DNA of 64,000 nt from Paracoccus haematequi (GTDB lineage: Bacteria > Pseudomonadota > Alphaproteobacteria > Rhodobacterales > Rhodobacteraceae). The position numbers were made by a program, and so were the translations under genes. The notes beneath the pieces are model-generated. The model was given only the letters and a program-made list of their open reading frames with translations. It was not told the origin of the DNA and searched no databases. Of the stretch, positions 18,929-28,443 are shown one piece after another; position 1 is the stretch's first letter, and each line of letters opens with the position of its first letter. The DNA lies in contig CAMCVS010000001.1 of NCBI GenBank assembly GCA_945881965.1, positions 539,402-603,401 on the forward strand, written 5' to 3'.

Positions 18929-18969
18929 CAGCGCGGCTACGGTTCACGCCCCACCGAGGCGTGACGTGG

Positions 18970-20070
18970 TCAGGCGGCGCGTCTGTGTGCCAGCGTGATC
19001 GCCTCGACCTGACGCAGCACCTGATAGCTGGATTGCGCGTGTTCCGGCAGGGTGGCGCGGTCCAGGCTGGCCAGCAGGCTGTTCGCCAGCACCTCGGGTT
19101 TGCGGCGGACGCGGCCCAAAAACAGGCTTTCCATCGGGGTGCCCGCGACGATCAGCGCCTCATGCTGCGGCAGGATGATCTGCGTCCATGTCACCGTCGG
19201 GCTGCCGGTGCCGCGCATTGCCGCCGTGCCGTTGACCAGATGGCGCGCGGGCACCAGCACATGTTCCTGCCCGAACAGGTATTCCACCTCGGATCCGCCG
19301 ATGACCAGCCGCTGGTCGGGGGCGACCAGCACATCCTCGCGCAGGCCAAAGTAAGGCGCGCGCAGGATCACCGGCGCGAAAGAGCCATAGGCGGGCACGG
19401 TTTGGCGCACCGTGGCCAGCACCGGGGCCAGCCGCCCGTCGATGCTGCGGATCACGTCGCCCGCCTTGATCTTGCCCGCCGGACGATAGCCATCCACCGT
19501 CAGCACCGGCGCATGCAGCGACAGCGTGGTCTGCGGCCCTACCGGTTCGACCCGGTCGGACACGGCAATGAACACCGTCTCGGCGTCAATCTCGCGTTCA
19601 TGCGGGCTGGCGACAATCGCGCGCAGATCGGCCAGCGGGATCGGCGGCGGCGCGGGCACGTCCACCATGCTGATCCGCAGGCTGCCCGCCAGTTTCAACG
19701 CCAGCCGTCCTTTGCGCGCGGGCGCATCCCACGCATAACTGACGCGGATACGTTCATCCTGCGTTTCGACCACATGCGGCAGCGTGGCATGCAGCACCCG
19801 GTCGCCTTGGGTCAGCACCATCACGATTCCCTTGCCGGGCAGCGCGCGCAGCGCGAATGTCGTGGGCCACGGCGATTTCCGCCGCCACGCCAATAGCGTT
19901 ATCGGGCGATCCTCCAGCGGCATCTGCGCCTCGACCATGATCGTGCCCTGCGCCATCATCGCGTCGCCCGGTCCGGCCCCGCGCGCCAAGGGTGACAGCC
20001 CCGCATCGCGGCCCAGCCCGCCCAGGGAAAACCGAAACTCGTCGCGGGTGGAAATACCGATCCAGGCCAT
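18970..20070 (-). CDS. Degenerate Hint-domain protein
   Basis: Protein of 366 residues. The first 150 residues form a beta-rich domain (FALRALPGKGIVMVLTQGD, RKGRLALKLAGSLRISMVD) of unknown family. From about 183 onward there is a Hint-like region: APVLTVDGYRPAGKIKAGD, IRSIDG, VLVAPDQRLVIGG. The position where Hint proteins carry the nucleophilic cysteine is occupied by threonine or leucine (TTLSLHAPVLT), so self-cleavage chemistry is unlikely. It lies three bases downstream of the next Hint gene, in an operon with it. Confidence 0.8.
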   Translation of the reverse strand: MAWIGISTRDEFRFSLGGLGRDAGLSPLARGAGPGDAMMAQGTIMVEAQMPLEDRPITLLAWRRKSPWPTTFALRALPGKGIVMVLTQGDRVLHATLPHVVETQDERIRVSYAWDAPARKGRLALKLAGSLRISMVDVPAPPPIPLADLRAIVASPHEREIDAETVFIAVSDRVEPVGPQTTLSLHAPVLTVDGYRPAGKIKAGDVIRSIDGRLAPVLATVRQTVPAYGSFAPVILRAPYFGLREDVLVAPDQRLVIGGSEVEYLFGQEHVLVPARHLVNGTAAMRGTGSPTVTWTQIILPQHEALIVAGTPMESLFLGRVRRKPEVLANSLLASLDRATLPEHAQSSYQVLRQVEAITLAHRRAA

Positions 20071-20073
20071 TGT

Positions 20074-21654
20074 TTACGCTACCTTTGTGCCGTTGAGGAC
20101 GCGCGCCTCATAAGATTTCAACATCCGCCGCGCGGCGGGGCTATAGCCGTCGCCAGTCAGCGGGTTCAGTTCCGGGAAAATGCGGCAGATTTCCGCGACG
20201 GCCTCGGCCTCGAAGCTGCGGGTGATCTGCGGGCCGGGCAGGAAGCTTTCGCTCGCCAGCCCTTCGGACAGCACGACCTGATGGCGGTCGAACAGGATAT
20301 GGACGTATTCTACCATCCCGCCCTCGATCCGCCGCACCGACCGGTCGTTGACCAGATCCTTGGCGGCGACCAGCACCTCGCCCTCGCCGAACAGCAGTTC
20401 CGCCAGCGCGTCGCGGATCAGGATACGGTGCAGGGGCGACACCACCAGCGCGCGATGCGCCCCGAACGTGTCCGCCGCGATGCGGATCGGGGCCAGATCG
20501 CCCTGCGCCGCCACCCGCCGCCGCCCGATCCAGCGCAAGGGCTGCGCGCCCTCGTCCTGCGTGATGACCAGATCACCGGGCACCAGCGTTTCCACCGCGC
20601 GTTCACCGTCGGGCGTCAGGATAAGGGTGCCTGCCACGAAACACGGCACCTGATCCACGGTGACAAAGGCGCTGTCCGACACCCCGGCGCTGTTGCGCGC
20701 GGTGTAGGAGAAATTGTAAACCTCTTCATCGGCATCGCCCAGAATGGTCAGAGTGCCGTTCGCGTTCAAGGTGACCGTCTGCCCGGTGGGTAGTGTGACA
20801 GTGCTGCCCGCGACCACCGCGCGCCCGTTGATATGCGTGATGGTCAGCGACGATCCCGTGCCGTCATTGCCCAGCACATCCAGCGTGGCCGTGCTGTTGG
20901 CCATCACCGAGGTGGTGTCATCGTTCGCAATAAAGCTGGTTTGCAGCGAATCGCCCGCGATGAGCAGCGAACTGTCGTATTGCGTATCGTTCACATCGGC
21001 GATCCCGATGCGGATGGTGTTCACCACGCCGACATTGACGTTCATCTTCAACGTCATGGTGACGGTAAAGCCATCCATTTCGGTGTTGAACTGGCTGGAC
21101 GTGTTGTCAACGAACAGGTTCTGGTTCGATGTGTTGTTCAGGTTGTTCGGATCGACATCGCCATCGCCCACTGTCAGGTTCACCTGGGTGCCGTTGATCC
21201 AGACGCCGACGAAATCCTGATAGATGCCATAGGTGTATTCCGGGTATTCCTCGGACGCGAAGACGAACCGCATCGACAGCATCGACGAGGTCGGGGTGAA
21301 ATTCACCGTCAGATAGGAGGCGTCAAAGGTGGCGGCCCCGGCGGCGGCATTGAAATCTGCCGCGTTGTTGGTGCCGGAGGTATCGGTGGACCGCCCGGTA
21401 GACTGGTTGGCCTGCGACCCGCTGGTGGCGTTGGTGAAATCTACCGCGCGCCCCGTCGACAGAATGACGCCGCGATCCCCCGGCACCACGCCAGGCGACA
21501 CATTGCCGTTGGTATAGACCCCCGCCGACAGGCGATCCCCGGTATAGGTCGCGCTGTTGACCGTGACACCGGCGCCGAAAATCTCGTTGGCCAATGTCGT
21601 CGCGGTCGTCGACCCCGCAATCGTTGTAACGTTCAACCGTGTTGCCGTAACCAT
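20074..21654 (-). CDS. Choice-of-anchor-L / Hint-domain protein
   Basis: Probable secreted or surface protein of 526 residues without a Sec signal. The N-terminal 230 residues match the choice-of-anchor-L type domain: VTTIAGSTTATTLANEIFG, FVFASEEYPEYTYGIYQD, WINGTQVNLTVGDG. A cadherin-like/tandem-95-like segment follows (TATLDVLGNDG, LNANGTLTILGD). A Hint domain starts near 335 with CFVAGTLILTPDG, VETLVPGDLVITQDEG, LRWIGRR and VSPLHRILI; its cysteine is intact. Such proteins are usually exported by type I secretion (inference). It is the first gene of a two-gene Hint operon. Confidence 0.87.
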   Translation of the reverse strand: MVTATRLNVTTIAGSTTATTLANEIFGAGVTVNSATYTGDRLSAGVYTNGNVSPGVVPGDRGVILSTGRAVDFTNATSGSQANQSTGRSTDTSGTNNAADFNAAAGAATFDASYLTVNFTPTSSMLSMRFVFASEEYPEYTYGIYQDFVGVWINGTQVNLTVGDGDVDPNNLNNTSNQNLFVDNTSSQFNTEMDGFTVTMTLKMNVNVGVVNTIRIGIADVNDTQYDSSLLIAGDSLQTSFIANDDTTSVMANSTATLDVLGNDGTGSSLTITHINGRAVVAGSTVTLPTGQTVTLNANGTLTILGDADEEVYNFSYTARNSAGVSDSAFVTVDQVPCFVAGTLILTPDGERAVETLVPGDLVITQDEGAQPLRWIGRRRVAAQGDLAPIRIAADTFGAHRALVVSPLHRILIRDALAELLFGEGEVLVAAKDLVNDRSVRRIEGGMVEYVHILFDRHQVVLSEGLASESFLPGPQITRSFEAEAVAEICRIFPELNPLTGDGYSPAARRMLKSYEARVLNGTKVA

Positions 21655-21954
21655 GCCTGCTCTGCCCTTTTTGGGCCCATGGCATGGGTTGCAGCAGCCG
21701 GAATCCTATCGGCGCAGGAAAACCTGCGTCCGTGCCGACGGTCACGTCATCTGTGTCTTTGGCCGACATTGCGGCCCGGCTGCTCGAACCCTGCCACGGG
21801 TCATATTATTGTCTAAATGGTTAACATGACTGCGGCGCGCCGGTCATCTCTGTATCGGGCCGTATGCGGATACGCGGCAAAATTGCGTCCTTTCGGCCAC
21901 ATTTGCGTCACAGATCAAACCGGGTTAGCCATAGCTGACGAACAGGAGATGCCC
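21655..21954. promoter_or_regulatory. Divergent intergenic region, Hint operon / dapE
   Basis: A 300-bp gap between the start of the choice-of-anchor-L gene (minus) and dapE (plus). It should hold both promoters. An AT-richer patch (ATATTATTGTCTAAATGGTTAACATG, about 21807-21830) is the likeliest promoter area, but I cannot assign elements to a strand with confidence. No RNA gene or repeat is seen. Confidence 0.35.
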
Positions 21955-23094
21955 ATGACTGATGCCGCCGAACTGACCCGCGCCCTGATCCGCTGCCCCA
22001 CGGTGACGCCCGCCGAGGGCGGCGCGCTGGTGCTGTTGGCGGATGTGCTGGGCGCGGCGGGGTTCGCCTGCACGCGGGTGGATCGCAATGGCACACCTAA
22101 TCTTTATGCCCGCTGGGGCGCGCGGGGGCATGCCCGCACCTTTGGGTTCAACGGGCACACCGATGTGGTGCCTGTTGGCGATGCCGCGGCCTGGACGGCG
22201 GACCCGTTTGGTGGCGAGGTCCGCGACGGGATGATCTGGGGGCGCGGGGCCACCGACATGAAATCTGCCGTTGCCGCGTTTGCGGCGGCTGCGATTGATT
22301 TCGTGCAGGATACGCCCCCGGATGGCGCCGTCGTGCTGGCGATCACCGGCGACGAGGAAGGCGCGTCCACCGATGGCACCATCGCGCTTCTGGACTGGAT
22401 GGCGGCAGAGGGCGAGGCGATGACCGCCTGCATCGTGGGCGAACCGACCTGCCCCAAGACACTGGGCGACATGATGAAAATCGGGCGGCGCGGCGCGATG
22501 ACGGCCTATGTCACTGTGCGCGGCGTGCAGGGCCATTCCGCCTATCCGCATCGCGCCAACAACCCGCTGACGGCCTTGGTGCGGCTGCTGGATCGGCTGG
22601 CCACGCATGAACTCGACAAGGGCACCGACCATTTCGACCCCTCGACGCTGGCCATCGTCACCATCGACACCGGCAATCCGGCGGCGAATGTGATCCCGGC
22701 TGCGGGCCGCGCGACGGTGAACCTGCGGTTCAACGACATCCACACTAGCGCGACACTGACCGACTGGCTGCGCAGGGAATGCGACCGGATAGAGGCCGAA
22801 ACCGGCGTGACAGTCGAGATGACCGTCAAGGTATCCGGCGAGCCGTTCCTGACGCCCCCCGGTCCGTTGTCCGATCTGGTGGCGCGTGCGGTCGCGGCGG
22901 AAACCGGGCTTGTGCCGGTGATGTCCACCACGGGCGGCACTTCGGATGCGCGGTTCATCAAGGATCACTGCCCGGTGGTGGAGTTTGGCCTTGTCGGCAA
23001 TTTCATGCATCAGGTCGATGAACGCGTCCCTGTGGCCGAGGTGCATGCCCTGAAAGCGATCTATGGCCGGATGCTGCGTGACTATTTCGCCTGA
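21955..23094 (+). CDS. dapE: Succinyl-diaminopimelate desuccinylase
   Basis: Di-zinc M20-family hydrolase that removes succinate from N-succinyl-LL-diaminopimelate, the step after the DapD/transaminase reactions in lysine and peptidoglycan precursor synthesis. The 379 residues show the metal ligands and catalytic acid in [22 protein letters not shown] and AITGDEEG, and GGTSDARF near the C-terminus. The start at 21955 is chosen because AGGAG (21944-21948) is six bases upstream; an ATG at 21949 would sit directly on that site. The next gene overlaps its 3' end. Confidence 0.95.
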   Translation: MTDAAELTRALIRCPTVTPAEGGALVLLADVLGAAGFACTRVDRNGTPNLYARWGARGHARTFGFNGHTDVVPVGDAAAWTADPFGGEVRDGMIWGRGATDMKSAVAAFAAAAIDFVQDTPPDGAVVLAITGDEEGASTDGTIALLDWMAAEGEAMTACIVGEPTCPKTLGDMMKIGRRGAMTAYVTVRGVQGHSAYPHRANNPLTALVRLLDRLATHELDKGTDHFDPSTLAIVTIDTGNPAANVIPAAGRATVNLRFNDIHTSATLTDWLRRECDRIEAETGVTVEMTVKVSGEPFLTPPGPLSDLVARAVAAETGLVPVMSTTGGTSDARFIKDHCPVVEFGLVGNFMHQVDERVPVAEVHALKAIYGRMLRDYFA

Positions 23095-23713
23095 TCCTGC
23101 CTATCGCCCGCGTCTGGTGGTGATGGTGAAACTGCCGCGCCCCGGCAGGGTCAAAACGCGGCTGGCGCGCGGCATCGGCGCGGTGCCTGCGGCATGGTGG
23201 ATGCGGCACCAGTTGCGCCGCCTTTGGCGGCGCTTGGCCGATCCGCGCTGGGACATGGTGTTGGCGGTGGCACCAGACGCGGCACTGTGCGCCGCAGATT
23301 GGCCGCGCGGGCTGCCCCTGCTGGCGCAGGGTCAGGGCGATCTTGGCGACCGGATGGGCAGGCTGCTGCGCAGCCTGCCGCCGGGGCCGGTGTGCATCAT
23401 CGGCGCGGATATTCCGGACATAACGTGCGCGCATGTGGCGCGCGCCTTTGGCGCGTTGGGCCGCGCCGATGTGGTGTTTGGTCCTGCGCCCGATGGCGGC
23501 TATTGGCTGGTCGGGATGCGGCGAACCACGCGTATTCCCGCGACGTTGTTTCACGGGGTGCGCTGGTCCAGCGCACATGCGCTGGCGGATAGCATCGCGT
23601 CCCTGCCGCGTATGCGGATTGCACAGGTCGATACGCTGGCGGATGTCGACGTGCCCGCCGACCTCAAGCCACGGCGCGATCATGCGCGGCCTGCGCGCCC
23701 CGCGACCGAATGA
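23078..23713 (+). CDS. DUF2064 / TIGR04282-type glycosyltransferase-like protein
   Basis: About 211 residues with the nucleotide-sugar-transferase-like fold of the DUF2064 family. Visible motifs are [21 protein letters not shown] at the N-terminus, [11 protein letters not shown] in the middle and [15 protein letters not shown]. Relatives are annotated in arsenosugar biosynthesis clusters, but no arsenic genes are nearby, so the role is open. The start is uncertain: GTG at 23078 (overlapping dapE by 17 bp), ATG at 23063 or ATG at 23123. Its last 50 bases overlap the convergent MFS gene. Confidence 0.85.
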   Translation: MTISPDPAYRPRLVVMVKLPRPGRVKTRLARGIGAVPAAWWMRHQLRRLWRRLADPRWDMVLAVAPDAALCAADWPRGLPLLAQGQGDLGDRMGRLLRSLPPGPVCIIGADIPDITCAHVARAFGALGRADVVFGPAPDGGYWLVGMRRTTRIPATLFHGVRWSSAHALADSIASLPRMRIAQVDTLADVDVPADLKPRRDHARPARPATE

Positions 23714-24884
23714 TCAACAGACCGACAATCACCAGATTAAGCAGATTCCACCCGATCCCGTTCAGGAACGCCAAGGCATAGCTGCCGGTCTGATCATAGA
23801 TCCACCCCGACATCCACCCGCCCAACGCCATGCCCAGAATGGTCGCCATCATCACGAAACCGACCCGCGCGCCCGCCTCGCGCGCGGGCATGTATTCGCG
23901 GACAATAACCGCGTAACTTGGCACGATGCCGCCCTGTGACAGCCCGAAAATGGCCGATACCACATACAATGGCACCAGCGCGTCAAACGGCAGATACAGG
24001 ATCAAACCCAGCGTTTGCAGCGCCGATCCGATCAACAGCGTCATCACCCCGCCGATCCGGTCCGCCACCAACCCCGATATCAGCCGCGACACCACGCCGC
24101 CCAGCAGCATCAGCGACAGCATTTCCGCGCCCACGGCGGGGCCGTAACCCAAGTCGGCGCAATAGGCCACGATATGCACCTGCGGCATCGACATCGCCAC
24201 ACAACAGCCGATGCCTGCAAAGCCCAGCAACCACGCCAGTTGCGCCGGCGTGAACCCCGACGCCCGCACCCGCAGCGCGGAGGCTGCATCGGACTGTGCC
24301 AAGGCCAACAGCGGCACCCGCCGCCGCAGCAACCATGCCAGCGGCAGCATCGTCACCAGCACCACGACCACCAGCACCCAGTAGGCCCCGCGCCAGTCGC
24401 CCGCCGCGATCATCGGTTTCAACGCCATGGGCCAGATCGCGCCTGACAGGTAATTGCCGCAGGCCGCGATGCCCACCGCAATGCCGCGCCGCTTTAGGAA
24501 CCACTGCGAGATATCCGCGATCAGCGGGCCGAACGTCGCCGCCGACCCGAAACCCGCCACGAATTGCGCCACCGCGACCCAGCCCGCACCGGGGGCAAGC
24601 GCCGATCCCGCGAACCCCGCCGCCACCAGACAGGCCGCGACCCACAGCGCCACGGTGATGCCGAACCGGTCCACCAGCCGCCCGATGACGAAATTGCCCA
24701 AGGCAAAGCCCAGCATGGTGGCGGTATAGGGCAGCGAGGCCGCCGCGCGATCCACGCCAAATTCGGCCTGCATCGCGGGCATCACCACGATGATCGCCCA
24801 CATCGCCACATTGCCGACGCAGGCAATCGCCAGCGACAGGCCAAGGCGACCCCAAGAATAGCGGCTGTCCAGAACGGTTTCCAT
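23664..24884 (-). CDS. MFS transporter
   Basis: Major facilitator superfamily permease of 406 residues with about 12 transmembrane helices. The loop 2-3 motif is GRLVDRFG and the equivalent in the second half is SGLVADRIGG; the halves are joined by a basic loop near residue 190 (LRRRVPLLAL). It resembles the oxalate/formate-antiporter-like (OFA/MCT) MFS branch, which carries organic anions, but the substrate is unknown. It lies 53 bp downstream of nothing obvious and is divergently placed relative to dapE. Its 3' end overlaps the DUF2064 gene by 50 bp. Confidence 0.88.
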   Translation of the reverse strand: METVLDSRYSWGRLGLSLAIACVGNVAMWAIIVVMPAMQAEFGVDRAAASLPYTATMLGFALGNFVIGRLVDRFGITVALWVAACLVAAGFAGSALAPGAGWVAVAQFVAGFGSAATFGPLIADISQWFLKRRGIAVGIAACGNYLSGAIWPMALKPMIAAGDWRGAYWVLVVVVLVTMLPLAWLLRRRVPLLALAQSDAASALRVRASGFTPAQLAWLLGFAGIGCCVAMSMPQVHIVAYCADLGYGPAVGAEMLSLMLLGGVVSRLISGLVADRIGGVMTLLIGSALQTLGLILYLPFDALVPLYVVSAIFGLSQGGIVPSYAVIVREYMPAREAGARVGFVMMATILGMALGGWMSGWIYDQTGSYALAFLNGIGWNLLNLVIVGLLIIRSRGAQAAHDRAVA

Positions 24885-24937
24885 ATCTGCAGGCTAGCCC
24901 GCGATCACGGCCTTGAACAGGGGCGTTAACTGCGGTC

Positions 24938-25810
24938 TCAGCGGTCCAGCAAACCAGCCAGATAGGTGCCGTAATCGTTCTTTTTGTACCGCGCGGCGAT
25001 CGCGGCCAGATCGTCATCGCTGATCCAGCCCTGGTTCCAGGCGATTTCCTCGGGCGATCCGGTCTGCAAGCCCTGCCGGTTTTCCAGCGTGCGGACAAAA
25101 TTCCCGGCGTCCAGCAAACTGCCATGGGTGCCGGTATCCAGCCACGCATAGCCGCGCCCCATGGTTTCCACGCTCAACGCGCCTTCGGTCAGATACATCT
25201 GCAACAGGTCCGCAATTTCCAACTCGCCGCGTGCCGAGGGTTTGACGGCATGGGCACGTTCCGGCGCGGTGCCATCCAGATAATACAGCCCCGTGACCGC
25301 ATAGTTTGACGGCGGCACAGCGGGTTTTTCGATGATCTCTGCCGCGCGCCCATCTGCGCCGAACCGCACAACGCCATACCGTTCGGGATCAGACACGCGA
25401 TAGCCGAACACGGTGCCGCCCGTGGTGCGGGCATCCGCCGATTTCAACAATTCGGGCAGGCCGTGGCCGAAGAAGATGTTGTCGCCCAGCACCAGCGCCG
25501 ACGGCGCGCCGTTCAGGAATGTCTCGGTCAGGATATAGGCCTGTGCCAGACCATCCGGCGAAGGTTGCACGACATAGGTAAATTCCATGCCCCATTGGTG
25601 GCCATCGCCCAGCAGGCGCTGAAATTGCGCCTGATCCTCGGGGGTGGTGATCAGGGCCACCTCGCGGATACCGCCCAGCATCAGCACCGACAGCGGGTAA
25701 TAGATCATCGGCTTGTCATAGATCGGCAGCAGTTGCTTGGACAGGCCCAGCGTGATCGGCCACAACCGCGACCCGGTGCCGCCTGCCAGAATGATCCCCT
25801 TGCGTGTCAT
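24938..25810 (-). CDS. rfbA: Glucose-1-phosphate thymidylyltransferase
   Basis: First enzyme of dTDP-L-rhamnose synthesis: glucose 1-phosphate plus dTTP to dTDP-glucose. The 290 residues carry the nucleotidyltransferase signature GGTGSRLWPITLGLSKQLLP near the N-terminus, plus ALVLGDNIFFGHG and the EIIEKP block. The start at 25810 overlaps the rfbD stop (ATGA), so it is the last gene of the rfbC-rfbB-rfbD-rfbA operon read on the minus strand. The frame extends upstream to 25897 but lies within rfbD. Confidence 0.96.
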   Translation of the reverse strand: MTRKGIILAGGTGSRLWPITLGLSKQLLPIYDKPMIYYPLSVLMLGGIREVALITTPEDQAQFQRLLGDGHQWGMEFTYVVQPSPDGLAQAYILTETFLNGAPSALVLGDNIFFGHGLPELLKSADARTTGGTVFGYRVSDPERYGVVRFGADGRAAEIIEKPAVPPSNYAVTGLYYLDGTAPERAHAVKPSARGELEIADLLQMYLTEGALSVETMGRGYAWLDTGTHGSLLDAGNFVRTLENRQGLQTGSPEEIAWNQGWISDDDLAAIAARYKKNDYGTYLAGLLDR

Positions 25811-26652
25811 GTCGTCTGCTCCAGTTCCTGCAATACCGCCCGCAATCCCGCGCGCCAGTCGGGCCGCGCCAGCGCGTAATCGGCCAACGCGGCACAATCA
25901 AGTCGCGAATTCAGCGGCCGTTGCGCAGGTGTGGGATAATCCGACGACGGGATCGGTGTGACGCGGGTGGGCAGGCTGGCCTGCGCGAATATCTCGGTGG
26001 CGAAATCGGCCCAACTGACATCGGGGGCGCCCGCGAAATGCTGGATGCTGCCGGGGGCCCCGGCGATCAGCGCCTGAGAGATGGTCAGGCAAGCGCGCGC
26101 GATATCCGCCGCAGGCGTCGGGCCGCCCATCTGATCCGCGACCACGTTCAGCACGTCGCGCGTTGCCCCCAGCCGCAGCATCGTCTTGACGAAATTCGCG
26201 CCATGCGCCGAAAATACCCAGGATGTGCGCAGCACGACCGCGCGCGCGCCGGATGCGATCACCGCCTGTTCGCCCGCCAGTTTCGACCGGCCATAGGCGT
26301 TGATCGGGGCCACGGGGTCTGTTGGCCCGCGCGACTGATCGCCCGACCCGTCGAACACGTAATCGGTCGAGATATGCACGAACGGAATGTCCAGCGCCGC
26401 ACATTCCCGCGCCATCGCCCCCGGCGCGTCGCCGTTGATCACGGTGGCCTGCGACTCTTCAGATTCGGCGCGGTCCACGGCGGTATAGGCGGCGGCGTTG
26501 ATCACCGCGCGGGGCTGCGCCGCACGGATCGCCGTCGCGCAGGCGGCGGGATCGGACAGGTCGGCGCGGTCACGGCCCAGATAGATCGCATCAGGCGCCA
26601 GCCGCGCCAGTTCGCGCGCCACTTGGCCGGTCTGGCCGAATACCAGGATCAT
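25807..26652 (-). CDS. rfbD: dTDP-4-dehydrorhamnose reductase
   Basis: NAD(P)H-dependent last step of dTDP-L-rhamnose synthesis. The 281-residue SDR protein begins MILVFGQTGQVAREL (Rossmann glycine motif). It has NAAAYTAVDRAE, the STDYVFDG segment, and the catalytic Y-x3-K in AYGRSKLAGE. It starts eight bases after the rfbB stop and overlaps the rfbA start by four bases. Confidence 0.96.
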   Translation of the reverse strand: MILVFGQTGQVARELARLAPDAIYLGRDRADLSDPAACATAIRAAQPRAVINAAAYTAVDRAESEESQATVINGDAPGAMARECAALDIPFVHISTDYVFDGSGDQSRGPTDPVAPINAYGRSKLAGEQAVIASGARAVVLRTSWVFSAHGANFVKTMLRLGATRDVLNVVADQMGGPTPAADIARACLTISQALIAGAPGSIQHFAGAPDVSWADFATEIFAQASLPTRVTPIPSSDYPTPAQRPLNSRLDCAALADYALARPDWRAGLRAVLQELEQTT

Positions 26653-26660
26653 GCCCGAAT

Positions 26661-27701
26661 TCAAGACGTGACCCCCAGCCGGTCGCCGACACCGGGCCGT
26701 GCCAGCAGGGGCCGCCACCACGCCTCGTTGTCCAGATACCAGCGCGCGGTGCGTTCCAGCCCCTGTTGCAGCGTCACCGAGGGCTGCCAGCCCAGTTCGG
26801 CGCGGATACGGCTGGCGTCGATGGCATAGCGCATGTCATGGCCCGGACGGTCGGTCACAAAGGTGATTTGGTCCGCATAGGGCCGCGCCGCAGGGCGCAA
26901 CTGATCCAGCACAGCACAGAGCATCGTCACCAGATCAATATTCCGTGCCTCGGCATTGCCGCCGATGTTATAGCTGCGCCCGACCGCGCCCTGTTGCAGA
27001 ACCAGCAGCAGCGCCGCCGCGTGATCTTCGACAAACAGCCAGTCGCGGATGTTCAGACCCGCGCCATAGACCGGGATCGGTTGGCCCGAAATCGCCTTGA
27101 GGATCGCAACCGGGATCAGCTTTTCCGGGAAATGGTAGGGGCCATAATTGTTGGAACAATTCGTCAGCACCACCGGCAGGCCGTAGGTTTCGTGCCAAGC
27201 GCGCACCAGATGATCGCTGCCCGCCTTGGACGCGGAATAGGGGCTGCGCGGATCATAGGGGGTATCTTCCGTGAACAGCCCCGTGGGGCCGAGCGACCCG
27301 AATACCTCATCGGTCGAGATGTGGTGAAAGCGGAAATCGTCCGGACGCCCGCGCCCCAGCCAATAGCTGCGCGCAGCCTCCAACAGCGTAAACGTGCCGC
27401 GAATATTGGTGTCGATGAACGCACCCGGCCCGTCGATGGACCGGTCCACGTGGGACTCGGCCGCCAGATGCATCACCGCATCGGGGCGGTGATCCGCGAA
27501 CACCCGCGCCATCGCCGCCGCATCGCGGATATCGGCCTGTTCAAAGGCATACAGAGGGCTGTCCGCCACAGAGGCCACATTGGCCAGACACGCCGCATAG
27601 GTCAGGCAATCGACATTGACCACCGCATGACCCATCGCCACCGCCTGACGCACCACGGCGGACCCGATGAACCCCGCACCACCCGTCACAAGGATCTTCA
27701 T
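26661..27701 (-). CDS. rfbB: dTDP-glucose 4,6-dehydratase
   Basis: Converts dTDP-glucose to dTDP-4-keto-6-deoxyglucose. The 346-residue extended SDR has the N-terminal [18 protein letters not shown], the [10 protein letters not shown] block, and Y-x3-K in [13 protein letters not shown]. The start at 27701 is preferred over 27713 because it overlaps the rfbC stop as ATGA, the same coupling seen between rfbD and rfbA. Confidence 0.96.
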   Translation of the reverse strand: MKILVTGGAGFIGSAVVRQAVAMGHAVVNVDCLTYAACLANVASVADSPLYAFEQADIRDAAAMARVFADHRPDAVMHLAAESHVDRSIDGPGAFIDTNIRGTFTLLEAARSYWLGRGRPDDFRFHHISTDEVFGSLGPTGLFTEDTPYDPRSPYSASKAGSDHLVRAWHETYGLPVVLTNCSNNYGPYHFPEKLIPVAILKAISGQPIPVYGAGLNIRDWLFVEDHAAALLLVLQQGAVGRSYNIGGNAEARNIDLVTMLCAVLDQLRPAARPYADQITFVTDRPGHDMRYAIDASRIRAELGWQPSVTLQQGLERTARWYLDNEAWWRPLLARPGVGDRLGVTS

Positions 27702-28261
27702 GGCTGTTCCCATTGAAAAGGGCTGTCAAACCCGGCGAGTGTCGGGGCCGCCGCGTCCTTGGCTGACAAGACCGGATCGCCCGTCAGGCCCCAGTCGATG
27801 CCGATCACCGGGCAATCCCAGCGCAGCGCGCCATCCGATGGGCCATCGTAGAAGTCTGAACATTTATACAGGATTTCAGACCCCGGCATCCGGGTGACAA
27901 AGCCATGCGCGAACCCCTCGGGGATGAACAGCTGACGGCCATTGTCTGCTGTCAGGTCCACGCCGACCCATCTGCCATAGGTCGGCGACCCGCGCCGGAT
28001 ATCAACCGCCACATCAAACACCGCGCCCTGTCCACAGCGCACCAGTTTGGCCTGCGCATGCGGCGGAGCCTGAAAATGCAGCCCGCGAATGGTGTTGACG
28101 GGATGGGACACCGAATGGTTGTCCTGTACCCAGTCGCGGTGCAACCCGGCATTTGCCAACGTCCGCGCGTTCCAACATTCGGAAAAATAGCCCCGATCAT
28201 CGGCAAATCGCCGCGGTGTCAGGATCATTACCCCGGGCAGGGCGGTTTCTTCGATCTGCAT
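27698..28261 (-). CDS. rfbC: dTDP-4-dehydrorhamnose 3,5-epimerase
   Basis: Cupin-fold epimerase of dTDP-rhamnose synthesis, 187 residues. It has the [10 protein letters not shown] region, the catalytic histidine region [17 protein letters not shown], and [12 protein letters not shown]. It is the promoter-proximal gene of the rfbCBDA operon; the open frame extends upstream but the ATG at 28261 gives the normal N-terminus. A divergent promoter region separates it from the UDP-sugar dehydrogenase. Confidence 0.95.
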   Translation of the reverse strand: MQIEETALPGVMILTPRRFADDRGYFSECWNARTLANAGLHRDWVQDNHSVSHPVNTIRGLHFQAPPHAQAKLVRCGQGAVFDVAVDIRRGSPTYGRWVGVDLTADNGRQLFIPEGFAHGFVTRMPGSEILYKCSDFYDGPSDGALRWDCPVIGIDWGLTGDPVLSAKDAAAPTLAGFDSPFQWEQP

Positions 28262-28443
28262 GTCACAGTCCCGTGTTGTTTGGCGGCACCTTGGCCGAGC
28301 CAATGCTGCAAGGCAATATCTCGCGGCCCGCGCCCGCAAAACACCGAGGATTTGCCACTATTTTTCCTTTCCTCCGCCCCGCAATTGCTGCCTGTATAGA
28401 GCAGGTGGCAGGTTCGCGGGCGCGACGGGAAAGGGGCGTTTTC
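28262..28443. promoter_or_regulatory. Divergent promoter region, rfb operon / UDP-sugar dehydrogenase
   Basis: This 182-bp gap between two sugar-nucleotide transcription units contains an AT-rich pyrimidine tract (CTATTTTTCCTTTCCT) and a TATAGAGC stretch. Both directions likely feed the same surface polysaccharide, but no operator is obvious. Confidence 0.35.
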
